Shown here one piece after another: positions 7,120 through 13,657 of a stretch of DNA of 18,821 nucleotides. The notes under the pieces are model-generated. The model was not told the origin of the DNA. It did not search any database and saw nothing but the letters and a program-made list of their open reading frames with translations. This DNA comes from Planctomycetes bacterium UBA1135 (lineage in GTDB: Bacteria; Planctomycetota; UBA1135). The DNA lies in NCBI GenBank assembly GCA_002311925.1, contig DCAK01000055.1, positions 1-18,821 on the forward strand, given 5' to 3'. The position numbers and the translations under genes were made by a program. Position 1 is the stretch's first letter. Every line of letters begins with the position of its first letter.

Positions 7120-7957
7120 ATCCACTCTCCCGGCCCCCCCCGGGTGCAATGAAGCTCTCGCGGAAAAGGTTCTCACCGCTTTCCTTCGGGAAGAGACCTC
7201 CAAGGTCGGCTTTTCCCGGGCGGTGCTCGGGCTCAGCGGGGGAGTCGACTCCGCTCTTGTCGCGGAACTCGCCGCACAGGCCTTCGGCCCGGAAAACGTC
7301 CTGGGGCTCGCCCTCCCGCATCGCAACAGCGCCCCGGAAAGCCTCGAATTGGGAAAGGAGGCCGCCGAGCACGCTGGAATTCAATTCGAAGTGGTGGATG
7401 TCTCCGCCATCGCCGACGCCCACGCCTCGGCGGGGAATCTGGATGACCAGGACCGCTTGAGGTTCGGCAACATCCTGGCCCGCATCCGGATGGTGGCCCT
7501 TTACGACCGCTCGGCCAAGGATGGCTCCCTCGTTCTCGGGACTTCCAACAAGTCCGAGCTTCTCCTCGGCTACGGAACCATTCACGGAGACATGGCCTCG
7601 GCCCTCAACCCGATTGGCGACCTCTACAAGACCCAGGTCTGGGCCCTTTCCCGTCACCTGGGCGTTCCACTCGGGATTTTGGACCGGCCCCCGACGGCCG
7701 ATTTGTGGGAAGGCCAAACCGACGAGGAGGAACTTGGATTCACCTACCAGGAAGTGGACGCCCTCCTTCACCGGATGGTCGATCAGCGCTTTTCACGCAA
7801 GGCGTTGTTGGACGCCGGGTTCGCCCGGGATTTCATCGAGAAGGTGGAAGGCATCGTTCGACGCAATCAGTACAAGCGTCGGCCTCCCCTCGTCGCCAAG
7901 CTCGCCAACCGAACCATCAACCTGGATTATCGATACGCGCGCGACTGGGGGAACTAG
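7112..7957 (+). CDS. nadE: NAD synthetase, synthetase domain
   Basis: NAD synthetase amidates deamido-NAD to NAD with ATP, the final cytoplasmic step of NAD biosynthesis. The product is 281 residues, the length of stand-alone synthetases, without the fused glutaminase domain. The ATP pyrophosphatase loop SGGVDS is at residues 42-47; ARIRMVALYD, LGTSNKSELLLGYGTIHGD, PIGDLYKTQVWAL and PPTADLWEGQTDEEELG all match NadE. The ATG at 7112 is preferred over an upstream in-frame start (7058) because it gives the family length and a short overlap with the amidase gene, whose product probably supplies ammonia from glutamine. It ends in a four-base overlap (CTAG, 7954-7957) with the convergent small gene. 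Confidence 0.93.
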   Translation: MPESTLPAPPGCNEALAEKVLTAFLREETSKVGFSRAVLGLSGGVDSALVAELAAQAFGPENVLGLALPHRNSAPESLELGKEAAEHAGIQFEVVDVSAIADAHASAGNLDDQDRLRFGNILARIRMVALYDRSAKDGSLVLGTSNKSELLLGYGTIHGDMASALNPIGDLYKTQVWALSRHLGVPLGILDRPPTADLWEGQTDEEELGFTYQEVDALLHRMVDQRFSRKALLDAGFARDFIEKVEGIVRRNQYKRRPPLVAKLANRTINLDYRYARDWGN

Positions 7958-8376
7958 GCCGCGTCTTCGTCGCAGGAGAACTCGCCGAACATGCGGCAGA
8001 GTTCCTCAACATCGGCTTTATCGACTTCCGCCTCCGTCAGTGGGCCCAATCGGCTGAGCACTAAGTATTCAGCGAAGCTCGAAACTTCCACATATTCCCG
8101 GAATGTCATGGGCCTCCGGAGAGCTATGGCGTCGGAGGTGACCGGCTGCCTCAACCAGGCTCTCGCGTCATTGCACACCTTGAGCATTTTTCCCAGATTG
8201 GCCCTCACCCTCTCCAGTCTTTCCTCGCCCGCTTCATCCTTCACGGCCGGGTCATTGACGCGAACCTGGACCGCACCCAGAACCGCCATCAGGCCCTCCA
8301 CCTTGCCCAGCAACCGCAGACGGACCTGGGGGTCCGCAAGGCTGGCCTGGGGAATGCGCGGGAGGGGTTCTCTCAT
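7954..8376 (-). CDS. conserved-looking small protein, unknown function
   Basis: I do not recognise this 140-residue protein. It is mostly helical in appearance, with no signal peptide or membrane segment, so probably cytoplasmic. Features visible are a basic middle (ERVRANLGKMLKVCNDARAW), a segment MTFREYVEVSSFAEYLVL and an acidic tail ending CDEDAA. The ATG at 8376 lacks a clear ribosome binding site. The frame is supported by its fit between convergent nadE (four-base overlap) and the RseB-like gene upstream, with no competing frame on the other strand that makes sense. It may be transcribed alone or as the last gene behind the sigma operon, separated by a 69-base gap containing a hairpin. 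Confidence 0.65.
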   Translation of the reverse strand: MREPLPRIPQASLADPQVRLRLLGKVEGLMAVLGAVQVRVNDPAVKDEAGEERLERVRANLGKMLKVCNDARAWLRQPVTSDAIALRRPMTFREYVEVSSFAEYLVLSRLGPLTEAEVDKADVEELCRMFGEFSCDEDAA

Positions 8377-8414
8377 GTCGAATCGCTTGACAAAACAAGG
8401 CTACCCCGACATTT

Positions 8415-8434
8415 CAGGTTTCAGCGGAAACCTG
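8415..8434. other. 8-bp perfect hairpin with 4-base loop between minus-strand genes
   Basis: caggtttc (8415-8422) and gaaacctg (8427-8434) pair perfectly around a four-base loop, 12 bases after the stop of the RseB-like gene on the minus strand. No T tract follows on either side, so a Rho-independent terminator is unsupported. It could protect the mRNA 3' end or bind a protein. Confidence 0.55.
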
Positions 8435-8445
8435 CGAAAGGCCGT

Positions 8446-9486
8446 TCAGGGGAGAAGCGAGCCGAAAACCGCCAACAGCTCATCCGAAGGCAGGGGCGAA
8501 ACCAAATAGGCTTGGCGGCCGGAAATCTGCCCCTCCACCACCTGGATTCCCCCGTAGCGGCACCAGCGGGCGGTTTCGACGGGGGTCGATTCCGTTCCCC
8601 CCGAAGGCCCGCCTCCGATCCCCTGGGCCTGATGCTGGGCGATGATCAGCGGGTGAATCCCGTCGCTGGCCACCCGAAAGTGGATGTCCGGGACTCCGGG
8701 CAGAACCAAGGAGGCCTCAAGAAATCGCTCCGATTGAAATTCAAAGCCCGGAGGAAGGTATCGGGCCTGCAGCGGAGAGACTCCCAGAAGGGCTTCGTCC
8801 CCCTCCTGCCAATCCCGCTCCGAAACCAGGGGCTGGGACCAGAGGACTCCGGAAAGATCGGGATTGAAATCCAAGGCCTGGGTTTCCAGCTTGCGGATGA
8901 GCCGCCCCTGGCCATCGGAGACCTCCCATCCCAGGAGAAGGTCGCTGGAAGGGTCGACCCTGAAAACCACCTGCCCGAAGCCATGCCGGGAAGTGGCCTG
9001 ATGTTGAACGCAATCCACACCGGCGAGAGCATGGGTGGCCGCGAGCGTTCCCCAGTCCCAATTCTTGTGAACTTCCTCGGGGGAACCTGGATGGGGGTCC
9101 CGGAAGCGAACCAGATAGCGCTGGCGATCGAAATAGGAGGCGACGAGAAGAGCTGGAGGGGGGGAGAATGGTCCGGTGGAATAGGACGAAAAGCCACCGA
9201 TATCCAGCCGGAAACTCCCCTGACCATCGGCAAGAAACACTTCCAATATCCTTTCCAGGTTGCCGTTGAGGCCGACCTGGGTCAGCACCCTTTCCGCCCG
9301 AACCAGGATGCTTTCCGGGTGGACCATGGGAGGAAGGGAGAAGGTGGACGCCGCGGCGCCGACCCGCGCGCCGGAACCTAATCCTGATTGAGCCATCTGG
9401 ATGGACTTGGAGTCGGCATCCATGGGAAGACAAGAGGCCAGGGCCGGGAGCAGGAGCAGGAGCAGGAGGCCGAGGATGGTTTTCAC
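8446..9486 (-). CDS. RseB/MucB-like periplasmic lipoprotein of an ECF sigma operon
   Basis: The 346-residue product starts with a leucine-rich signal and lipobox LASC (Cys19), so it is probably a lipoprotein. The body resembles the LolA-fold regulators RseB/MucB: an N-terminal beta-rich domain at about 60-210 (including LGWEVSDGQGRLIRKLET, a typical LolA/RseB strand pair), the linker YLPPGFEF near 245, and a C-terminal domain ending with GGIQVVEGQISGRQAYLV and a final helix. RseB-type proteins sense envelope stress and hold the anti-sigma factor in its protective state. The start ATG overlaps the anti-sigma stop as ATGA (9483-9486). Assignment rests on short motifs and gene context rather than clear full-length similarity; a DUF4367-type lipoprotein is the alternative. 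Confidence 0.65.
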   Translation of the reverse strand: MKTILGLLLLLLLPALASCLPMDADSKSIQMAQSGLGSGARVGAAASTFSLPPMVHPESILVRAERVLTQVGLNGNLERILEVFLADGQGSFRLDIGGFSSYSTGPFSPPPALLVASYFDRQRYLVRFRDPHPGSPEEVHKNWDWGTLAATHALAGVDCVQHQATSRHGFGQVVFRVDPSSDLLLGWEVSDGQGRLIRKLETQALDFNPDLSGVLWSQPLVSERDWQEGDEALLGVSPLQARYLPPGFEFQSERFLEASLVLPGVPDIHFRVASDGIHPLIIAQHQAQGIGGGPSGGTESTPVETARWCRYGGIQVVEGQISGRQAYLVSPLPSDELLAVFGSLLP

Positions 9487-9953
9487 AGGTTCCCCTCCAT
9501 CGATTGAGGGGCCCCGAGGAAACCGGCAAGATTCCGGCCCACACCGGAAAGGGATCCTGGCTCGACTTCCACCGCCAAGACCCGGGCCCGGTATTGGTCC
9601 CGGAGGGCGGGGTCATGAAGTCCCGCGACCAGGGGGTCGGGGAGCGTGCGACCATCCGCGAGGAAGAGACCTATGCCGACCACGAGGGCAAGGACGGCGG
9701 CAAGCGAGGCGACCAGGCGCGGAAAGGAGAGGAGGACGCCAGCGGGGAATGAAGAGGCTTCGGCTGGAACAGGGGCGGAGTCGACCACCAGAGGGGCGAC
9801 TCGTTCCCACAAGTCCTCGGGGGCCTTCTCTCCGCCCATGGCCGTCAAGGAGACCCTGTCCCAAAGCTCTGAGGGAGCTTTCATGCCGGCCAAGGCCCGC
9901 AAGTCCCCTTGGAGCTCGGGGGGGAGCTCTTGGGGTTCAGGAGAGGAGTTCAT
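9483..9953 (-). CDS. probable single-pass anti-sigma factor
   Basis: The 156-residue product has about 78 cytoplasmic-side residues, one membrane segment at about 79-98 (PRLVASLAAVLALVVGIG) and about 58 periplasmic residues, the topology of anti-sigma factors. It follows the ECF sigma gene by 14 bases and overlaps the RseB-like gene, which gives the functional call. The zinc-binding H-x3-C-x2-C motif of ZAS-type anti-sigma domains is absent. The N-terminal part instead holds two copies of a ten-residue motif: KAPSELWDRV (25-34) and KAPEDLWERV (43-52). These may be amphipathic helices that contact the sigma factor. The periplasmic part (ALRDQYRARVLAVEVEPG) could meet the RseB-like partner or a protease. 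Identification is by context and topology only. Confidence 0.7.
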   Translation of the reverse strand: MNSSPEPQELPPELQGDLRALAGMKAPSELWDRVSLTAMGGEKAPEDLWERVAPLVVDSAPVPAEASSFPAGVLLSFPRLVASLAAVLALVVGIGLFLADGRTLPDPLVAGLHDPALRDQYRARVLAVEVEPGSLSGVGRNLAGFLGAPQSMEGNL

Positions 9954-9967
9954 TAGGAGTCAAGGTT

Positions 9968-10657
9968 TCAGAGGTCAGCCCCTCCGTGGCCTTCGAGAAA
10001 ACTGCGGAGCGCCGCATGGGCGCGATTCAGTCTCGATTTCACGGTTCCCAGGCTGCATTCCTGGACTTCCGCGATGGCCTCGTAAGAGAGTTCTTCAATG
10101 TAGCGAAGAACAAGGAGGGCGGAGAATTTCGGGTTGATTCGAGTCAAGGCGTCACGGACGGCTTCTTGGGTTTCAGTGCGAGCAAGCTGGCTGGAGGGTT
10201 CCACCTGGGCGGGCGCGTCCGACCCTTGAGAGAGTTCCTCGCCAGGCTCGGTTCCGAGAAGAGTGCGCACCCCGCCACGAGGGGCGTCCGTCCGGCGTCT
10301 GCGAACATCAATCGCAGCGTTGACCGCGATGCGGTACACCCAGGAAGAGAACTTGCTGCGAAATTCAAAGCCATGGATGCGCCTCAAGACGGCGACCATG
10401 GCTTCCTGCGCGGCGTCCAGAGCATCGTGACGATTTCCCGTGACGCGAAAGCAGACGGTGAAGACTCGGTCTTGGAAAAGAACAAAGAGTTCTCGATAGG
10501 CCTCCTGGAATTCCGAACCGGACGCGGTTTGGCATTTTTTTACAATTTCTGCGGCTGGGTCGTTCAATGCGAGGCCTTGAGTAGGACGACTTTGGCGGGT
10601 CAGAGGTTCCAAATTCCCTTGTGCCACCGAACACACGGCTTTCGAAGTTGACGGCAT
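9968..10657 (-). CDS. ECF (extracytoplasmic function) RNA polymerase sigma factor
   Basis: The 229-residue product has the ECF layout. Region 2 lies at about 62-120 with FQDRVFTVCFRVTGNRHDA, LDAAQEAMVAVLRRIHGF and FSSWVYRIAVNAAID. A linker follows, and region 4 at about 165-225 includes INPKFSALLVLRYIEELSYE, the helix-turn-helix IAEVQECSLGTVKSRLNRA and a closing ALRSFL. The ATG at 10657 is favoured over an upstream in-frame start (10708) because AAAGGAGTT precedes it at proper spacing. ECF factors direct polymerase to a small stress regulon and are held by a membrane anti-sigma, here encoded directly downstream. The 38-residue N-terminal tail with Ser/Thr is longer than usual. Likely autoregulated, but no paired -35/-10 could be assigned. 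Confidence 0.92.
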   Translation of the reverse strand: MPSTSKAVCSVAQGNLEPLTRQSRPTQGLALNDPAAEIVKKCQTASGSEFQEAYRELFVLFQDRVFTVCFRVTGNRHDALDAAQEAMVAVLRRIHGFEFRSKFSSWVYRIAVNAAIDVRRRRTDAPRGGVRTLLGTEPGEELSQGSDAPAQVEPSSQLARTETQEAVRDALTRINPKFSALLVLRYIEELSYEAIAEVQECSLGTVKSRLNRAHAALRSFLEGHGGADL

Positions 10658-10660
10658 CTT

Positions 10661-10669
10661 AACTCCTTT
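10661..10669 (-). promoter_or_regulatory. strong ribosome binding site that fixes the sigma-factor start
   Basis: The minus strand reads AAAGGAGTT with the AGGAG core five bases ahead of the ATG at 10657. It is one of the few near-consensus Shine-Dalgarno sites in the window and argues against the upstream in-frame start at 10708. Confidence 0.75.
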
Positions 10670-10680
10670 CCTCGCCGGCA

Positions 10681-10722
10681 TATAGAAACAAAACCGACCG
10701 GCGCCCATGGGGGCCGATCGGT
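10681..10722 (-). terminator. Rho-independent terminator after the repeat-protein gene
   Basis: ACCGA (10693-10697) pairs with TCGGT (10718-10722). The inner CGGC/GCCG and CCC/GGG pairs extend the stem, with one C-A mismatch. Read on the minus strand, the stem is followed by a T-rich run (complement of 10681-10692). A T6 also follows on the plus side (10724-10729), so it may work in both directions. It lies 19 bases past the repeat-protein stop and separates that gene from the sigma operon. Confidence 0.75.
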
Positions 10723-10741
10723 GTTTTTTCCTCGAAGGGGG

Positions 10742-11716
10742 TCAGCCTCCAAGAAGGCTGATGATGTCGATTCCCACGACGATGTCGTCGATGGTGCCCA
10801 CGCATCCACTGAAACAAAGGGCCTGGGGGAGAGAGTCGCAGTAAGCGTCAGCAACTCGGTAGGCAACCCGTCCGCCGCCCAGGTTGGCGGTGGGCTCAAG
10901 GACCTGGATGCACACTTCGTCAGGAGTGCTGGTGGAGGGAGCCCCTCCTTCGCTGGGGTCCACGGGGAAGAGCCCTCCCCCGTTGCCGCCGCTGCTGTTG
11001 TTGGCGCCGCCCCCTTGGGAGCTCGGGGTTCCCTGGAAACCAGGGACACCGTTGCCCGTCCAGCTCATGGCTGCGGACCCGACGCCGACGCGGAATTGGG
11101 CGAGATAACCATTCACATGGGTGAACATCATGGCTGCCGCGACATCGGTGCCGTCAATGATGGCCCGAATGGCAATCCCGACGGAGGGCTCGTTTTCCAC
11201 GACCGCCCGAGGAATCAGAAAGCGGGCGAAGGCAATGTTCCAGTTGGTCCGCGCGCTGGGCCGGATTCCGTGGTCGACCAGGAAGGCGCGAAGGTCGCTG
11301 ATGGAAAGGGTCAGGAGGGAATCATCGTCAGCCCAGGTGAAGGTGGGTAGAAGGACGCTCTGCTGAACATGGGCCGCAATCTGGATGACCATGTCGGTTC
11401 CCAGGGCGTAGGCGTCGATGTAGAGCTTCGGGGCCAAGGCCGGGAAGGCGGTCGGCAAATCGGCGACATTCGGGTCGGTACCCAGCAGGGCTTCCTCGAG
11501 GTCGGACACGGTGTCCCCGTCGGAGTCCGGATTGTTGGGGTCGGTCTTCAGGCGAGCCTCGAGGGCGTCGTCCAATCCGTCCAGGTCCGCATCCGCCAGA
11601 GTGGTGAGAACGCTGCTGAATGCTCCGAGTGAACCCCCTGAAGGGAGAACTGCCAGTCCCATCGCCAGGAGGGCAGCGAGGGCTCCGGGGAGCGCAAGAG
11701 ATGCGGGAGCTTTCAT
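10742..11716 (-). CDS. secreted protein with thrombospondin-3/dockerin-like Ca2+-binding repeats
   Basis: The 324-residue product begins with a long hydrophobic signal (MKAPASLALPGALAALLAMG). Acidic repeats at about 42-83 (DADLDGLDDALE, DPNNPDSDGDTVSDLEEALL) match the DxDxDG-rich calcium-binding loops of thrombospondin-3 and EF-hand-like extracellular proteins. A central domain (about 90-235) has no recognised family; a Gly/Ser/Asn-rich linker at about 240-270 follows. The C-terminal 55 residues carry four cysteines (VCIQVLE, AYCDSLPQALCFSGCVG), suggesting disulfides outside the cytoplasm. ATG at 11716 is chosen because it starts the signal directly; AAGGA lies 11 bases upstream, and the longer frame to 11755 adds a polar tail. 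It is monocistronic, ended by the terminator before the sigma operon. No enzymatic function is visible. Confidence 0.78.
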   Translation of the reverse strand: MKAPASLALPGALAALLAMGLAVLPSGGSLGAFSSVLTTLADADLDGLDDALEARLKTDPNNPDSDGDTVSDLEEALLGTDPNVADLPTAFPALAPKLYIDAYALGTDMVIQIAAHVQQSVLLPTFTWADDDSLLTLSISDLRAFLVDHGIRPSARTNWNIAFARFLIPRAVVENEPSVGIAIRAIIDGTDVAAAMMFTHVNGYLAQFRVGVGSAAMSWTGNGVPGFQGTPSSQGGGANNSSGGNGGGLFPVDPSEGGAPSTSTPDEVCIQVLEPTANLGGGRVAYRVADAYCDSLPQALCFSGCVGTIDDIVVGIDIISLLGG

Positions 11717-11853
11717 GGATGTTGGAATCCTTAAGGAACTGGGGGCATCGCCCATCCTAGCACTCGTTGCGTGTTTGGGGAGAAAAACCCGCCAACTCGG
11801 TCTAAGCCCTCGAAAGGGGTTCGGTTACGGCTTTCCCAGCAAGGGAATCGGGG

Positions 11854-12825
11854 CTATTCTGTCGCGCCCATTTGTGTGCGCCCGTAGCTCAGCTGGATAG
11901 AGCGACAGCCTCCGGAGCTGTAGGCCAGGGGTTCGAATCCTCTCGGGCGCACCATTTGCAAACCTAGCCCTGATTTCAAGGCGGGAGCCTCGAAGGTGCA
12001 CAGAACTGGGTAATGGTCGGAGTACAACCCCACGGTGCTGTCATCTGTATTCACCTGGGCGGACTTGGAGGCGGCCGCCAAGTCGGGGCTGGTGAAGATG
12101 AAATCGATGCGACGCCTGCGGGACTCCACATCCTCAAGGGTCTTGGCCCAGCGGGGAATCAAGGCGGGGGCTCCGAAGGTGTAGAGGTCTTCAGGGCTGT
12201 GAAGACTCACCAATTCGACGAAGCCCTTGTCCAGGAAGGCGTCCGTCAATCCGTAGTTCATGTCGACCGTGCCGTTTTTCCGCTCGCCAAATCCATGCTC
12301 CAGAAGATAGGCCTCGTCGAAGCGAATCTTGCCATTGAAATCGCCCATCACCACCACGGGCCGCCCCGCTTGGACCAGAGCGGAAGCCTGCTTGCTGACA
12401 GCCTCGGCCTCATGAAGCTGGGTCGGCCAGAAATGAATCACGAAGACGTCCAGCCCATGAGTGCGGGCGTGCAGGTAGCCGTGATGGTGGCCCTTGGTGA
12501 CGCGGGCGACCACCTCGATGGGTTGGGAGCTCGTGAGCGCGACTGGATAGCCGGACTCCTTGTGCATTACCGCATGGTCATGGCCCCAGCTCCTGGCGAG
12601 CTCTTCAAGACCCGCCTCCTTGATGTGCAGAACCTCCTGCAAGGCCACCAGGTCGGGAGCCTGCTCGGCCAGCCAGGCCGTGGCCTGCTCGATTTTCGCC
12701 TTGTGGTCGAACAGGTGGTAGGTGTTCCAATTGATGACCTCGAGGGTCACAGGGGGCGCTGGCGCCTGGCAGCCATGAAGAGCCAGGGCAAGAAGGGCTG
12801 CGGGGAGGACCGGGATTCCCTTCAC
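11854..12825 (-). CDS. endonuclease/exonuclease/phosphatase-family lipoprotein
   Basis: The DNase I-fold motifs are present: VINWNTYH (Asn34), VALQEV (Glu64), a HFWP strand, VVMGDFNGK, RRRIDFIFTS and YSDHYPV with the catalytic His. Such enzymes cleave phosphodiester or phosphomonoester bonds with Mg2+. A signal with lipobox LHGC (Cys19) suggests an envelope lipoprotein. GTG at 12825 is the preferred start because it overlaps the phhA stop as GTGA (12822-12825); the frame is also open to a TTG at 12843. The domain should end near residue 280, just after the SDHYPV segment. The frame then runs on, and residues 291-316 are the antisense of the tRNA-Arg gene, before TAG at 11854. The natural stop may have been lost, or a base error may hide it. 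Substrate unknown. Confidence 0.85.
   Translation of the reverse strand: MKGIPVLPAALLALALHGCQAPAPPVTLEVINWNTYHLFDHKAKIEQATAWLAEQAPDLVALQEVLHIKEAGLEELARSWGHDHAVMHKESGYPVALTSSQPIEVVARVTKGHHHGYLHARTHGLDVFVIHFWPTQLHEAEAVSKQASALVQAGRPVVVMGDFNGKIRFDEAYLLEHGFGERKNGTVDMNYGLTDAFLDKGFVELVSLHSPEDLYTFGAPALIPRWAKTLEDVESRRRRIDFIFTSPDLAAASKSAQVNTDDSTVGLYSDHYPVLCTFEAPALKSGLGLQMVRPRGFEPLAYSSGGCRSIQLSYGRTQMGATE
11878..11954 (+). tRNA. tRNA-Arg (anticodon CCG)
   Basis: The full cloverleaf is readable: acceptor GCGCCCG (11878-11884) with CGGGCGC (11944-11950), D arm GCTC...GAGC, anticodon stem ACAGC/GCTGT around loop CTCCGGA giving anticodon CCG, variable loop AGGCC, and T arm AGGGG-TTCGAAT-CCTCT with one G-T pair. 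The discriminator is A and CCA is encoded. It decodes the CGG codon of arginine. It lies on the plus strand within a long minus-strand block, antisense to the 3' end of the endonuclease-family gene. Confidence 0.96.
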
Positions 12826-13613
12826 GCCGTTCCCGCCAGCCAAGCCCGGAGGTTGCCTTCGAATTCTTCCCAGTTGGAGGCGACGAAGAGGGCCGGCTGG
12901 TAATCCGTAGGGTCGTAGTCGCGAAGGGCCATTTCCTCGACGTTGAAATCAAGGAGCTCGGCCCCCTCTTCAAGTCGCTCGATTTCTCCAAAGGAAGACA
13001 GCAGTCCGGCGCCAAAGGCCCGGGGTGAGCCATCCTCCATCAAGGCTCCAAATTCCATGGTCCACCAATAGACCCGTTCAAGTTGAAGGAGCAGGTCGGC
13101 GGAAGCGGTTTGTGCAGCCTTGCCGAGCTGGCGATTAAGGTCCGCAATCCCCGGATGAAGAAAGGATGCGGCGTGGCCCACCAGCTCATGCACCACGTCG
13201 GGTTCGGGCGTGTAGAGAGGGGTGCTGGGATGGCGCACGTACTGGGTGGCGAGAAAGACCCCGTCGCCTAGCCGGGAAAGGAAGGCGCCCGCTTCGATCA
13301 GGCCTGCCACCGGTTGCATCTGGAAGCCCGTCGCAGGGAGGAGGCGTTGGTTGACCTCCTCCATCTGGGGAATCCGGTCGGGCTCAAATCCCAAGCGGGC
13401 ACAGAGCGATCGATAGCCACGAGGGGCTAGTCGCTCATGGAGAGGGGAAAGGTGTCGCCATATTTCTCGCCAAACCCCGTGTTCTTCCGGGGTGTAGTCC
13501 ACCCGTGGAGGGGGGCCCGCCTGGTGGTCGATGGCGGCCCGGGCGATCGCGTCCCGGCGTTCACGGTAGGCCGAATCGCGAAATCCTGGATGGTCTCGAT
13601 CCAACTCCACCAA
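12822..13613 (-). CDS. phhA: phenylalanine 4-hydroxylase
   Basis: This iron- and tetrahydropterin-dependent monooxygenase converts phenylalanine to tyrosine. The 263-residue product is a bacterial single-domain form without a regulatory ACT domain. The iron ligands are His142 and His147 in DVVHELVGHAASF and Glu187 in YWWTMEFG. Pterin- and substrate-site segments GFQMQPVAG and FLATQYVRHP are also present. The assigned start is TTG at 13613, but the conserved LVELDRDHPGF begins right there, so the true N terminus may lie slightly upstream; the only in-frame alternative I see is a CTG overlapping the stop of the GH38 gene. No pterin carbinolamine dehydratase gene (phhB) is next to it. It overlaps the endonuclease-family gene by four bases, which suggests co-transcription. 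Confidence 0.92.
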   Translation of the reverse strand: MVELDRDHPGFRDSAYRERRDAIARAAIDHQAGPPPRVDYTPEEHGVWREIWRHLSPLHERLAPRGYRSLCARLGFEPDRIPQMEEVNQRLLPATGFQMQPVAGLIEAGAFLSRLGDGVFLATQYVRHPSTPLYTPEPDVVHELVGHAASFLHPGIADLNRQLGKAAQTASADLLLQLERVYWWTMEFGALMEDGSPRAFGAGLLSSFGEIERLEEGAELLDFNVEEMALRDYDPTDYQPALFVASNWEEFEGNLRAWLAGTA

Positions 13614-13657
13614 GCGGGGGGACTCGCCTTTTCCGGCCTGGGGTGGTTGGGGATTCT

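Noticed and set aside
8415..8434. Hairpin as a Rho-independent terminator
   Set aside because: The stem is perfect but no T tract follows on either strand, so it is listed only as a hairpin.
9401..10651. 416-codon open frame on the plus strand across the sigma operon
   Set aside because: It lies opposite three well-supported minus-strand genes and its translation is Arg/Gly/Pro-rich without domains, as expected for the antisense of high-GC genes.
11878..11954. tRNA-Arg as an integration site for a mobile element
   Set aside because: No integrase, no repeat of the tRNA 3' end and no phage or plasmid genes were seen in the flanks.
12013..12903. 296-codon plus-strand open frame opposite the endonuclease-family gene
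   Set aside because: It shadows a gene with clear DNase I-fold motifs and has no recognisable domain.
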